A stretch of 64,000 nucleotides of DNA, from positions 248,001 to 312,000 of the forward strand of contig CP134604.1 in assembly GCA_021555105.2 (NCBI GenBank). Reading direction: 5' to 3'. The notes beneath the pieces are model-generated. The model made no database searches, had not been told where the DNA came from, and was given only the letters and a program-made list of their open reading frames with translations. Within the stretch, counting starts at the first letter, position 1. Each line of letters starts with the position of its first letter. Source of the DNA: Thalassospiraceae bacterium LMO-JJ14 (lineage in GTDB: Bacteria > Pseudomonadota > Alphaproteobacteria > Rhodospirillales > Casp-alpha2). This document shows positions 47,039-56,210 of this stretch, one piece after another. The position numbers and the translations under genes are program-made.

Positions 47039-47812
47039 CTAAATGGACACCGGGTCGTTGGACAGAAACAACGCGCCGCCGTAACCGGCCTCGGCCGGGA
47101 TACGCACCATCCTGCCCTCGGGCGTCTCGACGCTTTCCGGGCGCACGGTAACGACCGGCGTGTTGCGTGTCGTCTCGATCGCCTCGTCGACCGAAGCGAA
47201 AGCGCAAAGCCGCTCGACATTCAGCCGTGTCGCAAAAACGAGCTTATATTTATTATCTCTGGCCGCCGCGAGCAGCACCGGGGGCGCAATCCACATGGCT
47301 TTCGTCACCTCGCCATCGTCATGTGCGACGTGCTGATCTTCCGCATAAGGCGCCACAAAAAAATGTGTGTCGAAGCGTTTGCTTCGCGACGGCGGCGTGA
47401 TCCAGTGCGCGAACGGAACAAGCCGGTCGACAGCACAGGCAAGACCCTCGGCGCGCAGCATATCGGCGAAGGCCAGTTCACCCTTGCACACCGCATCCCG
47501 GTACTGTTGCTGCAGACGTCCGGCGGTTGATTTCGAAACCATATCGCCTGTCGAACTGCGGCGCGCCAGCAGGATGCCGCTTTCTTCGAAGGTTTCCCGG
47601 ATCGCGGCGATTTTAAAGGCATCACCGGCCTCCTCGCCGGCGTGCGCATGATCCGAGGCATCGACCCGCCCACCCGGAAAGACAATGGCCCCGCCGGCAA
47701 AGGCGATCGCTTTCTGGCGCACGACCATCAACGTTTGCAGCGGATGGTTTTGCACCTTGCGTAACAGAATAAGCGTCGATGCCGGGCGTGCCTCGGCCGG
47801 ACCATCCGTCAT
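47039..47812 (-). CDS. Nudix hydrolase (NUDT19-like)
   Basis: 257 residues from the ATG at 47812 (AGGAAA upstream). The Nudix box is split as in the NUDT19/RNAse-associated group: FPGGRVDASDH, then AAIRETFEESGILLAR containing the REUXEE core. Members act on CoA or nucleotide diphosphates; substrate here unknown. It is the last chromosomal gene before the prophage-like region, ending about 140 bases before the toxin-like gene. Confidence 0.85.
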   Translation of the reverse strand: MTDGPAEARPASTLILLRKVQNHPLQTLMVVRQKAIAFAGGAIVFPGGRVDASDHAHAGEEAGDAFKIAAIRETFEESGILLARRSSTGDMVSKSTAGRLQQQYRDAVCKGELAFADMLRAEGLACAVDRLVPFAHWITPPSRSKRFDTHFFVAPYAEDQHVAHDDGEVTKAMWIAPPVLLAAARDNKYKLVFATRLNVERLCAFASVDEAIETTRNTPVVTVRPESVETPEGRMVRIPAEAGYGGALFLSNDPVSI

Positions 47813-47949
47813 GAAACTTTCCTGCATAATTGTCGGATCCGTTGACTGGCGCCGGACAAGATTAAAACGCCGACACAGCGGATACAAATCCTCCGGCGGA
47901 AGAGCCGATGACCCTTCCGCCCGGCGTTCGTCATTTCGGGCATAACCGT

Positions 47950-49503
47950 TCAGCCGAAGCCGAATCCGAGATCGTCCGAATATCGCTTTGTCACCTTGTC
48001 CGCACCGTGATCCGCAAGGGCAGACGCGAATGCGCCTTCTGTTTTCGGCCCGATATCGCCATCGACCTTCAAAGGTTCGGGCTTCGGCGCCCGGCGCTTC
48101 TCAGCTGCCTCGGCATCGAGATCGTTGAGGCTCGACTGCAGCGTCTCTGCCGCGACCTTCGGTTTCCGTGCGCCGAACAACGGCTGCACATCTTTCTCGA
48201 CCGTATCGCGAAGACCCGGCTTAGCCCGAACGGGCGTCTGTCCAGCATCGGCCATATGTTTAAAGCCGCCCATGGCAACGGCTTCCTCGGTTTTCGCCGC
48301 GCCCCGCTTGGCAACCGTGGCCGCCAGCCCAGCCCGCGTTTTCTGCCCCGGATCGCCGTCGACTTTCAACGCCTGACCCGCCAGATTGAGACCCACCTGC
48401 AGCACCTTCGCGGCGTTGGCGAGACCGTCCTTCCCGGCGCGTTTCGCCACCGCCCCCGCGATACGGCGGATGCCGTCGGCGAGCGGGCTACCGTCCGCCG
48501 ATTTGGCAGGTGTCGCTTTTTCCGGTACCTGGCGGATTGGCTGCACCGGCTTCATGCGCCCGGTTTCGTCATGCGGTGCCGGATCGTTGCCATAGTTGAG
48601 CACATAGAAATCGCGTCGCCTTTTCTCCAGTTCCGTCCGTAACGGATCGTTCGATTGCAAATCGTGATACCAGCGCCCGAGATCGAGCGCCTCGGCCTCG
48701 GTCAACTGATCGGCGGACTTGAACAGCAGTTCGTCGCGCCCGCCGTCTTTCTCGGACGGCATCAGCGCCGCCTTCATCTTCGCCGCGTCGGGCGAGGATG
48801 CGTCGGATACTTCATTGGGTTCAGGCTTGCCCCTTTCCGGTTTAGCCGTGTCGCCTTTATCGGCATGCGGGCCGAAACCCTGGGCTTCGTCGTTCGGGTC
48901 CAGATCGTTCTGGTCCGGCACCCCGCTTTTCGGCGGATCGGCCTCATGCTCACCCGATTTCAGCTTTGCCCGGCGGGCTTTCTCGGCCTTGATCTTCTGC
49001 GCCAACGCCATTCCTTCAAGAATATCCTTAGCGCTGACGGCCGTGTCCACCGTACCGATGATTTTCTTACTGGCCTTGGTCAACGCGGACATTTCGCTGG
49101 GCGCCGCGCGCCTCTTCAAACCGGCATCGACAGCGGCCTGAACGCCTTTGTCCGCGTGGCCGGACGATGCCCGCTCATCCGGACCACTCAATGAGCCGGC
49201 GCCGAAGAAATCCAGCTTCTTATTTTCCTCACGCAGACGTTCCTCAAGATTGGCAAGCCCCTCGTCGGAGACATCTTCGATATTCAACAGCCCCCGCTTC
49301 ACCATCGCCGCATCGCCGGTGTAGCCGCGATCACGGACGTCGAAGACCAGTAAGTTGTATTCCGCGCGCTCGTGATACTTCCCAGCGCCAGGAAAAGCTT
49401 CTCTCACTTTAGCGATTGCATTTTCGAAATCTGAATCGCTGCTATTCGGCTTCAACTGCCTGAAATACTCGGGGACGCTCCCGGGTTTTCTTTCTATATC
49501 CAT
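47950..49503 (-). CDS. peptidoglycan-binding protein with variable N-terminal tip (putative phage toxin A)
   Basis: 517 residues. The first roughly 100 residues (MDIERKPGSVPEYFRQL to DVRDRGYTGDAAMVKRGLL) form a tip not shared with the other prophage copy. A low-complexity acidic/Lys linker follows. From about residue 270 to the end it matches the 56211-57815 protein: TEAEALDLGRWYHDLQSNDPLRTELEKRRRDFYVLNYGND, then repeated modules with LKVDGD-GxKT and KVDGDIGPKTEGAFASAL, which are peptidoglycan-binding repeats. A divergent Sel1 gene starts 94 bases beyond its 5' end. Phage-borne effector or virion protein; toxin role inferred. Confidence 0.72.
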   Translation of the reverse strand: MDIERKPGSVPEYFRQLKPNSSDSDFENAIAKVREAFPGAGKYHERAEYNLLVFDVRDRGYTGDAAMVKRGLLNIEDVSDEGLANLEERLREENKKLDFFGAGSLSGPDERASSGHADKGVQAAVDAGLKRRAAPSEMSALTKASKKIIGTVDTAVSAKDILEGMALAQKIKAEKARRAKLKSGEHEADPPKSGVPDQNDLDPNDEAQGFGPHADKGDTAKPERGKPEPNEVSDASSPDAAKMKAALMPSEKDGGRDELLFKSADQLTEAEALDLGRWYHDLQSNDPLRTELEKRRRDFYVLNYGNDPAPHDETGRMKPVQPIRQVPEKATPAKSADGSPLADGIRRIAGAVAKRAGKDGLANAAKVLQVGLNLAGQALKVDGDPGQKTRAGLAATVAKRGAAKTEEAVAMGGFKHMADAGQTPVRAKPGLRDTVEKDVQPLFGARKPKVAAETLQSSLNDLDAEAAEKRRAPKPEPLKVDGDIGPKTEGAFASALADHGADKVTKRYSDDLGFGFG

Positions 49504-49584
49504 TTTTATTCTCCTGAATGAGACGCCAAACCGTCTCTCGACATCATTCTGGCGTAACAAGTTGAGCGATAGCCTCGCTCGTGG

Positions 49585-49606
49585 CATGCTTGCCGACATG
49601 GCAAGA
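49585..49606. repeat. 22-base repeat at the Sel1 gene start (copy 1)
   Basis: Exact match to 50160-50181. It contains the ribosome-binding region, ATG and first codons (MAR) of the immunity-like gene. Confidence 0.8.
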
Positions 49607-50107
49607 ATTCTATTTTTGCGGAAGTCCAAGGTGCTGTTTTGGCTTCCCTTGGTCGCGCTATGTTCTACTTCACCAGCGGCAGCTGATGGGACGTTGGAAC
49701 TTGATAAAGCGCTCAATCAAAAAAATTATCTATCGGCGCTTCGCATCGGCGAAGAACTGGCGAGTAACGGCAATGCACGCGCCCAATACGTGCTGGGAAC
49801 CATGTACGTGCAAGGCAACGGAGTTCCGAAAGACATTCCGGGCGGCGTCGCGTGGCTTGAGAAGTCAGCGCAGCAAAACAACCCCGACGCGCTCGGCCTG
49901 TTGTCATTGCTTCATTACTGGGGTGTCGCGCCCAACTCCGAGAAGGTCAAAGCTTGGGTGTACGCTTACAAAGCCTTTGCACTTGGGGAAGAAAAAATTT
50001 CTGAACTCGAAGCTCGGACACTTTCTGAACTGACCAAGGACGAAATTGATGCCGGCGCTCTACAGATTAAAGAATGGGGAAAGAAGTGGAACATCGAACT
50101 CCCTTGA
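49598..50107 (+). CDS. exported Sel1-repeat protein next to toxin A (putative immunity protein)
   Basis: 169 residues from the ATG at 49598. Signal peptide MARILFLRKSKVLFWLPLVALCSTSPAAA. Sel1 repeats: ARAQYVLGTMYVQGNGVPKDIPGGVAWLEKSAQQNNPDALGLLSLLHYWGVAPNSEKVKAWVYAYKAF. The only plus-strand gene among minus-strand phage genes here, and divergent from the variable tip of toxin A. Same protein class as the island immunity candidates. Confidence 0.75.
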   Translation: MARILFLRKSKVLFWLPLVALCSTSPAAADGTLELDKALNQKNYLSALRIGEELASNGNARAQYVLGTMYVQGNGVPKDIPGGVAWLEKSAQQNNPDALGLLSLLHYWGVAPNSEKVKAWVYAYKAFALGEEKISELEARTLSELTKDEIDAGALQIKEWGKKWNIELP

Positions 50108-50159
50108 TACCTCGCACCTCTTTGGAATCCCGTGATCTTTGAAAAGATCCTGAGCCGGA

Positions 50160-50226
50160 CATGCTTGCCGACATGGCAAGAGCACTGTCTTTCCCGAAGC
50201 TCAGAAGCCGAATTAGGCGCCAATAA
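50160..50226 (+). pseudogene. truncated second Sel1-gene start after the immunity gene
   Basis: A 22-base exact copy of the Sel1 gene start (50160-50181) is followed by an 18-codon frame (MARALSFPKLRS...) ending in TAA at 50224-50226. It looks like the 5' stub of a former immunity gene left by cassette replacement. It runs into the terminator of the next phage gene. Confidence 0.6.
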
Positions 50227-50249
50227 AAAGCGGCCCCAGTGGGGCCGCC
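50222..50249 (-). terminator. rho-independent terminator of the secreted phage protein gene
   Basis: On the minus strand GCGGCCCC-ACT-GGGGCCGC is followed by TTTTTATT, an ideal terminator, 32 bases after the stop of the gene at 50282-50836. Confidence 0.88.
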
Positions 50250-50281
50250 GGTTCGGACAAAGGTCCTAAAAAATAAAATGT

Positions 50282-50836
50282 CTAATTGGATGATAGAATC
50301 GGCACCACGATCAAAATGCCGTACTTGCTGAAGTGCTCCTGTCCACCCAGCATTAATGCCATATCCAATTTAGTCTCACTTAGAATTATATCCATATTGC
50401 ATACGTCGCGATTATGTTTTGCACCATATGTAATCGTGACGAAATTGTACGCGCTCCCGGTTTTAGCCAATCCAACCAATTCCTTCTCAAACTTCAAAAG
50501 GTAACCCGAGTATTCCGGCTTTAAATCTTCCGGCCTCACCGGTAGCGCCAGCGGTTCCTTTGACCAATCGATACCGTCCAGTAACGGCCCCGCAGAGCTG
50601 AGCTTGAAACGCCCGATTTTTCCGAACTCGATGGCGTCCGGCGTGATCGTCACGTCGCCGTATATATCCTGATACCCTTCGTATATCATTTGCCACACCC
50701 CCAGCATGTTCGGCGGGCAGCCCGCCTTGGGCGGGAACAGGTTCGGCGCCGGCGGTTGCGGCCCATCATCGGCGGCTACACCAGCCGCCCCCGCGATCAT
50801 CCAAACCGCAAAAATCAATATCGCAAACTTTCTCAT
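50282..50836 (-). CDS. exported hypothetical protein of the prophage
   Basis: 184 residues from the ATG at 50836. Signal peptide MRKFAILIFAVWMIAGAAGVAA. The mature part contains APNLFPPKAGCPPNMLGVWQMIYEGYQDIYGDVTITPDAIEFGKIGRFKLSSAG and two further Cys, suggesting a small beta-rich periplasmic domain. No family recognised. It ends at a strong terminator. It could be a lysis accessory or superinfection factor; unproven. Confidence 0.65.
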   Translation of the reverse strand: MRKFAILIFAVWMIAGAAGVAADDGPQPPAPNLFPPKAGCPPNMLGVWQMIYEGYQDIYGDVTITPDAIEFGKIGRFKLSSAGPLLDGIDWSKEPLALPVRPEDLKPEYSGYLLKFEKELVGLAKTGSAYNFVTITYGAKHNRDVCNMDIILSETKLDMALMLGGQEHFSKYGILIVVPILSSN

Positions 50837-50970
50837 ACGATCCTCCGTCGCCAAGACTACGCCCATGCTATGCACAGATTAACGAATAAACTTGTCATTG
50901 CCGTCGAAATGAAAGCCGCGTTGCGTCCCTTCAAAATCGCGCAGCCGGGCATAGGCATGGTCGGTTGTCG

Positions 50971-51162
50971 TCAGCGCGTCCTGTCCTCGGCCTCAAAGCC
51001 GGGCGGGTCGATGTCCGCCGGGACTGGTTCCGCCAGCGTTAAGAAAAACACCAACGCCAATCCCGTGCCGACGGCAATTGGCACGCCGAGAACGGCGCCG
51101 ATCCAAAGACGCCACTGTAACAGCTCTTGCAGTCGCTGAATTTCGAGCTCGCGTGGATCCAT
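50971..51162 (-). CDS. small membrane protein of the prophage
   Basis: 63 residues: a short amphipathic N-terminus (MDPRELEIQRLQELLQWRLW), one TM helix (IGAVLGVPIAVGTGLALVFFLTL) and an acidic tail. Placed after the terminase gene, 71 bases downstream. Size and topology would suit a lysis or envelope accessory protein. Confidence 0.6.
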   Translation of the reverse strand: MDPRELEIQRLQELLQWRLWIGAVLGVPIAVGTGLALVFFLTLAEPVPADIDPPGFEAEDRTR

Positions 51163-51232
51163 GTGCTTCTACCTCCTCTGGTTGCACTTCCCGTTATGAA
51201 CGGGCCAGCGGGACTTTTTCACACCCCCGGCA

Positions 51233-52741
51233 TTAAACGTCGAAATCGGTTTCTATGCGGACTGGTGCCTTGCCGGTCCGCCATGCCGTCATGGCACGGG
51301 CGCGGGGATCACGGGTTCTTGTCGTCTCGCCGAAGCGGACCGGCTCGGCAAGCAGGCACCCGGCGACGGCGTCCAGCCCGTCATCCGGCCCCGTGCCGCC
51401 CGGTTGCCATTCCCGCATTTCCCGAATGAACGGACTGTCCCAGACACGGCCGGCGACATTCAATCGCCCGGCGGCAAGGACGGCATCGAAGGCTTCAAGG
51501 ATGCGTGCCGTCTTGTTGCGGCTCGAGGCGTGCTCGATCACGGATGCGCTAATCCCGGCCCGGTGCAGTTCACGGCGGAAAAGTCCCGGCAGAAACTTGC
51601 CGATGCCGTTGGTCTCGATCGTCACAGCCGGCACAAAATGGCGGCGCACGAACGAAACCGCCTGACGGCATAATTGCGTCGCTTCGTCGATTTCGTGGGC
51701 AAGTTCCGGGACGTGGGTCAGGTACTCGACGCCATGCAGCCAGTAGCCGCCATCCTGATCCGTGAACACGACGGCGATGACACTGGCGTCGCCGCGTCCA
51801 GGTCGCCCGAAGCTCGGATCCCAGAAGCACGACGCCGATAGGAGCCGGCGTTTGCCCAGGTTCAACAGAGGCTCGCCGTTTCCCTCGCGGTATTCAAGCT
51901 CCTCACCGTAGGTTTGCAGCCGGTCCGGATCGAGCCTCGAATCGACGACATTCGACGGTGACAGCATCATCTGGCTCATGAACTTGGCGGGGCCGGACCG
52001 GCTGCGCATAGCTTCGATCCGCTCAACCGAAAACCGCTCCGGCCAGCGCGACCTGCCGGCATCGTCATAAACCGGCAAGCTCAGTCGGTGAAAGCCGTCA
52101 AGATACGGCCTGTCCTCGCCGGCATCCGGTCGGGCCTCTTCGGCATAGACCGAATAGTAGGTATGCGGCGTGCCGACGAACAACCTGAGCCCGCCCGGCA
52201 CCAGGATAAAATCGACCTCGTCCAGACGCTCGCGCAGTTCATCACGCTTCAACGGCGTATCGCAGGTGTTCGGCACCTCGACGTCATCGCAGATCACGAT
52301 ATCGGCACGTGACCCCGTAATGTTCGCGCCGATCCCCTTCGCCAACATCGACGGATCGCGATGCTCGCGCGCTCGATTGACGGTAAACCGGTCGGATGCC
52401 CATTCCTCGCTCGCCGCCGGGCGCAGGCCCTGCGCCAGCGGATGGCGTTCGAGAATACGCCGGACATTCCGGACCATCTTTTGCGCAAGCTGGTGATCGG
52501 CCGCCAGGACCATGATCCGAAGCTCGGGGTCCATCAGCAAAAGCCAGGCCGCGAACAACCCGACCAGCGTTGACTTGCCCGAGTTCCTGAATGCCATGAG
52601 AAGCAACTCGCGATCCCCGCCAAGCCAGCGGGCTGCCAGCCAGCAAGAAACATCGAAATGCAACTTCGGTGTGCCGAGCCCCTGCACGTCATTCCAGGCA
52701 GCAACAAAAACGGGCAGGGTCGGCTTTTGCATGTTCGTCAC
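51233..52741 (-). CDS. phage terminase large subunit
   Basis: DNA-packaging motor ATPase and nuclease, 502 residues. Walker A-like FRNSGKST (51-58), Walker B IVICDDVE (148-155), and C-terminal nuclease region with SASCFWDPSFGRPGRGDASVIAVVF, VTIETNGIGKFLP and GPDDGLDAVAGCLL carrying the acidic residues. It overlaps the upstream small gene by 4 bases (ATGA). Confidence 0.92.
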   Translation of the reverse strand: MTNMQKPTLPVFVAAWNDVQGLGTPKLHFDVSCWLAARWLGGDRELLLMAFRNSGKSTLVGLFAAWLLLMDPELRIMVLAADHQLAQKMVRNVRRILERHPLAQGLRPAASEEWASDRFTVNRAREHRDPSMLAKGIGANITGSRADIVICDDVEVPNTCDTPLKRDELRERLDEVDFILVPGGLRLFVGTPHTYYSVYAEEARPDAGEDRPYLDGFHRLSLPVYDDAGRSRWPERFSVERIEAMRSRSGPAKFMSQMMLSPSNVVDSRLDPDRLQTYGEELEYREGNGEPLLNLGKRRLLSASCFWDPSFGRPGRGDASVIAVVFTDQDGGYWLHGVEYLTHVPELAHEIDEATQLCRQAVSFVRRHFVPAVTIETNGIGKFLPGLFRRELHRAGISASVIEHASSRNKTARILEAFDAVLAAGRLNVAGRVWDSPFIREMREWQPGGTGPDDGLDAVAGCLLAEPVRFGETTRTRDPRARAMTAWRTGKAPVRIETDFDV

Positions 52742-53094
52742 TCCCTGGTTTGTTGGTTGTCATCTGTTTTGGCATAGGCATCGACGGTCGCTTCGGCACG
52801 GGCCAGAAGTGACGCAGTGTCATGTCCTGCCGCCGGCACTTTGCCAGCCGGTGCATCGACAATCCCCGCCAGCTTCAACAGTGCTTCGATATGCTGCAGC
52901 GCTGCTTTGCAGGCCGCCTGATGCTGCTGAAATTCCTTCGCATCGCTTGGCGGATCGGCGAAAGCAACACCCCTGTAATTTTGCAAGGCATGGCGGATCG
53001 AGACCGGCAGCGATTTCCCCAAAACGTCGCGCGCGGTCTCTAGCGGCGGTTTCCTTGCCGCTCGCCGCACACGCACTTCAGGTTCGGATTTCAT
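52738..53094 (-). CDS. small phage protein, possible terminase small subunit
   Basis: 118 residues, basic N-terminus (MKSEPEVRVRRAARKPP) and helical body (FQQHQAACKAALQHIEALLKLAGIV). It directly precedes and overlaps the terminase large gene, the normal place for a small subunit, but no DNA-binding motif is clear. Confidence 0.6.
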   Translation of the reverse strand: MKSEPEVRVRRAARKPPLETARDVLGKSLPVSIRHALQNYRGVAFADPPSDAKEFQQHQAACKAALQHIEALLKLAGIVDAPAGKVPAAGHDTASLLARAEATVDAYAKTDDNQQTRE

Positions 53095-53138
53095 AGAAGT
53101 CTCCTAACGTCAGGTTAAATGCAGACGACCGATATCGG

Positions 53139-53621
53139 TCAGCGTTCTCCGGGGTGGAAGCCTGTTCCGAACGCCCCCGAGTTCGATGACATCTGGCCCG
53201 ATGAAATAATCTTTCCACCTGTGCCAACAATCGTGTTGAGAATGCTGTTGCGTGATTGGAGCAGGCTCTGACGCTGCTGAGCGCGCTGGTTTTCACGCAG
53301 GCTTTCTATGCCGAAGTCCACCATTCGCCTGTCATCTGCGATGCTCTCTTCTGTCTGCGAGGATATGCCCTGCAGCAAGGCGTTCGCTGAGCCCCCGGCG
53401 GATGACACGCCGCGCGCGCCGAACGATGCGCGGGCCGTTGCCTGTTCGCGCTTGGCCTGCTCGCGCATGTCCTTTTCGCGCCGTTCCTGCTGCATGCGCT
53501 GCGCCTCGATCTGGCGATTGGCGGCCGCCTGCTGAGCGCGTTGCTGCGCGCGTGCCTGTCCTTGTGCTTGTACCGTATTTACCGCTGTCGACAACGCCGC
53601 GACAATTGCTGCTTCACCCAT
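53139..53621 (-). CDS. phage internal virion-like protein (T7 gp14-like)
   Basis: 160 residues, Gln/Arg/Ala-rich helical protein (NTVQAQGQARAQQRAQQAAANRQIEAQRMQQERREKD) with a Gly/Ser-rich end. Composition and place right after the tail tubular-like gene match T7-group internal core proteins, which are ejected into the host envelope. Good AGGAGA site before the ATG. Confidence 0.6.
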   Translation of the reverse strand: MGEAAIVAALSTAVNTVQAQGQARAQQRAQQAAANRQIEAQRMQQERREKDMREQAKREQATARASFGARGVSSAGGSANALLQGISSQTEESIADDRRMVDFGIESLRENQRAQQRQSLLQSRNSILNTIVGTGGKIISSGQMSSNSGAFGTGFHPGER

Positions 53622-53646
53622 AATCTTCTCCTAAGCTGTTTGTTGA

Positions 53647-55563
53647 TTATCCGTTTGCGGAAATTTTTGTCGCCACCGACAGAAGCGTGAACGGCAACGG
53701 CACGTCCTGGCGGATCGACCACAGAGCATCCGGGCCGACAGTCCGCCAGCCGAGCGCGCGCACCGTCTTGTCACCGGTGAACGATGGCCGCGGCTGATCG
53801 AGAAGCCCCGGACCCAGTGACTGGAACGGCACTTCCGCATACCCGCGTCCGACATCGAGCGTCAGCGCGGACGTATCCTGCAGCCGCAATGTGACCGAGA
53901 TCGGGCGCACCTTTGTGCCGAGACCGCTATTCGACCCGGACAGGATCGGCGGCATCGGCTCGACGATATGCTCATACGCAAGTCCCGCCTCGACGGAGGA
54001 TGCCTCATAAGCAAGCGAGATTGCCCCCGATGCAGCCGTCGCATCATCGCGTGGCGCGCCATCGGCGAGTACGGCGAGTGCCCGTCCTTCAAGGTGGTCG
54101 AAGCCGCTCCATGTATCCGTCGGCGTTTCCGATGCGGCCGTGACGCCGCTATCGGTGGAAAGCGACGCATCGAATTGTTCGATCAGATAGGCGCCGCCCC
54201 TGACGATCAGCAGATACGTATCCATGCCGACGACGGCAACGGAAATGAAAGCGCCGTCGGTCGACTGCACAGACCACGCATTGACGTTCTCGGCACGGTA
54301 GACGGTGAGCGTCCCCAGGGTCCCGTCCCCCATGACTACATGCAGCAAGCGCTCGGCATTGTCATAATCCTGATCCAGCGGCGTCTTGATGAGATGTTGT
54401 GCCGTGGTTGCCAGATCCGTTGCCTGATAGGCCTGTTCCACATCGGCGAACAAAAATTCGCGGATGCCGGAGCCGTCCCGCGGCACGAAGATCGTCGCGC
54501 CGTCGACATCCCTGGGCGGTACCGAACGGTCGACCGGCGAGCCGATGCGGGTTTGCCGCTTGAGCTGCAGGTTCTGCGGCGTCAGCGGCTCACCCGTCAC
54601 CATCCATTCCGCGCCCGAGGTAAACACCTGCAGGTGCCGGCCGGAAAACACGGCGCGAATGGCGTTGACCTGATCGGACAGGATGGCGAATTCAATCGCC
54701 TCGTCATCCAGCCCCTCGCCGAGATCGAAATTGAACAGGTCGGCTGACTTGGAAATCCACAGCCTGTTCGGCAGATCGCGCGACCCACCGATGACCAACC
54801 GGTCCTGATGGAAGCAAACCGAAGTCGGCCAGCCGCGAATCGCGGAAAACGCCTGCTCCTCCCAGTCCTTGGTCGCTGCCGTGTTGGCCAGCGTTTCCTT
54901 GACCGTTGCGGTAGCGGATGTCGCCGAGGCCACCGCCGTGATCAAAACTTCCTTGTTGCCGATCCGTATACGTCCGTTCACATGAGCAGCGTCGAACACG
55001 TTTGCCGACGCCGTCAGCGTAACCGAGCCCGAGGTCGCGCTCGGCGTCAGGGTCACTTCATCATCGGCGTACTTGTGGTGCGGCTGCTGGATACGGTCGA
55101 CGGACGCACCCGTATCCTGTTCATCGAGAAACGACCACGTCGAGATACTCCACGATGTATGCGACGATCGGGTGATTTTTCTCGGTTCCACATCCGGATG
55201 CACGACGAACAGAGTATCGGCGCTTTGCACCCAGCTTATCTGCGAGACCTGCGCCGATGTCCATGGCGTCCCGAAATCGCATACCTGGACACCGTCCTTG
55301 TAAACATCGACGTGTTCGTCGGTGAAGACCAGCAGGTAGACCTGTTCGGTATTGAACTCGAATGCCAACAGCCGCCCGGACCCACGGGCCGTATCGATAT
55401 AGCGAAGACCGGGCCGGCGCGTGACGCCGCCGGTCGGATGAACGATGACATTTCGGAGCTTTCCGGCACCGTTCCCATAGGAGCGGAGATCCCCGCGCCC
55501 GAGCAGACGCGGTGAGATCTCGCCCCCGGTGAAGTTGGATTTATCGATATTGATCTGAACCAT
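53647..55563 (-). CDS. phage tail tubular / stabilisation protein (gp12-like)
   Basis: 638 residues. Begins with the conserved KSNFTGGEISPRLLGRGDLRSYGNGAGKLRNVIVHPTGGVTRRPGLRYI, followed by repeated beta propeller-like strands (LAFEFNTEQVYLLVFTDEHVDVYKDG). It is typical of podovirus tail nozzle proteins that follow the gp11-like adaptor. It begins at the last base of the upstream gene stop. Confidence 0.85.
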   Translation of the reverse strand: MVQINIDKSNFTGGEISPRLLGRGDLRSYGNGAGKLRNVIVHPTGGVTRRPGLRYIDTARGSGRLLAFEFNTEQVYLLVFTDEHVDVYKDGVQVCDFGTPWTSAQVSQISWVQSADTLFVVHPDVEPRKITRSSHTSWSISTWSFLDEQDTGASVDRIQQPHHKYADDEVTLTPSATSGSVTLTASANVFDAAHVNGRIRIGNKEVLITAVASATSATATVKETLANTAATKDWEEQAFSAIRGWPTSVCFHQDRLVIGGSRDLPNRLWISKSADLFNFDLGEGLDDEAIEFAILSDQVNAIRAVFSGRHLQVFTSGAEWMVTGEPLTPQNLQLKRQTRIGSPVDRSVPPRDVDGATIFVPRDGSGIREFLFADVEQAYQATDLATTAQHLIKTPLDQDYDNAERLLHVVMGDGTLGTLTVYRAENVNAWSVQSTDGAFISVAVVGMDTYLLIVRGGAYLIEQFDASLSTDSGVTAASETPTDTWSGFDHLEGRALAVLADGAPRDDATAASGAISLAYEASSVEAGLAYEHIVEPMPPILSGSNSGLGTKVRPISVTLRLQDTSALTLDVGRGYAEVPFQSLGPGLLDQPRPSFTGDKTVRALGWRTVGPDALWSIRQDVPLPFTLLSVATKISANG

Positions 55564-56132
55564 TACGAACGCACCTCCACCAGCGAGAAGTCTTCAAGGT
55601 AAACGGAGGATTCCTGTTGCCCGTCGATCAGCTTGGCTTGCTGAAATGCGCTTTCGGCAAGCCGGGTGAGCACTTCGGAACGGGACGTGGAATCCGTCAG
55701 CGGAATACAAAATTCTGCCGCCAGACGCACGATCAGCGCCTGATCGAAGAAGGCCGGAAAGGTTTCTTCTTCGGGCCGAAAGATATAGGTCAGTGTCACT
55801 TCGGACGCGTCCGTGTGCAGCCGGCGTTCGGCGATGCGGTATTGTATGCCGCGGCCGCGACCGCTGATCCCCGCCGACAGCACGCGCAGAAAATCGCTCG
55901 GAAGCTGGTACGCATACGCATAGTCGGCGACCGGTTCGGCGGCGAGCCTGGCGAGGCCGATCTGCCCCGTGGCAAAACTCCACGGATACGCGGATAAAAG
56001 CGCGTCGCGAACAGGGCCGTAAAGGCTGGCCGCGACTTCCGCCTCGGCGGTGCCGTCCTCGAACGACGTGATACCGTCCGCGCCCAGTTTCATGAGTGCG
56101 CGCGAACAGATTGCGATGCCGGATAAAGCCAT
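55563..56132 (-). CDS. phage tail tubular protein A-like (gp11-like adaptor)
   Basis: 189 residues: SGIAICSRALMKLGADGITSFEDGTAEAEVAASLYGPVRDALLSAYPWSFATG is the common N-terminus of gp11-type adaptor proteins that ring the portal. Directly upstream of the gp12-like gene, as in T7. Confidence 0.82.
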   Translation of the reverse strand: MALSGIAICSRALMKLGADGITSFEDGTAEAEVAASLYGPVRDALLSAYPWSFATGQIGLARLAAEPVADYAYAYQLPSDFLRVLSAGISGRGRGIQYRIAERRLHTDASEVTLTYIFRPEEETFPAFFDQALIVRLAAEFCIPLTDSTSRSEVLTRLAESAFQQAKLIDGQQESSVYLEDFSLVEVRS

Positions 56133-56163
56133 CGTCTTGTCTCCTTCAATGATGTGTGGACAT

Positions 56164-56184
56164 AAAAAAAGCGGCCGGAGCCGC
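56164..56184 (-). terminator. rho-independent terminator after toxin B
   Basis: On the minus strand a short GCGGCTCC/GGCCGC-type hairpin is followed by seven T. It lies 26 bases after the stop of the gene at 56211-57815. Confidence 0.7.
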
Positions 56185-56210
56185 AGTGGTCGAATATCGG
56201 CGACGCGCGC

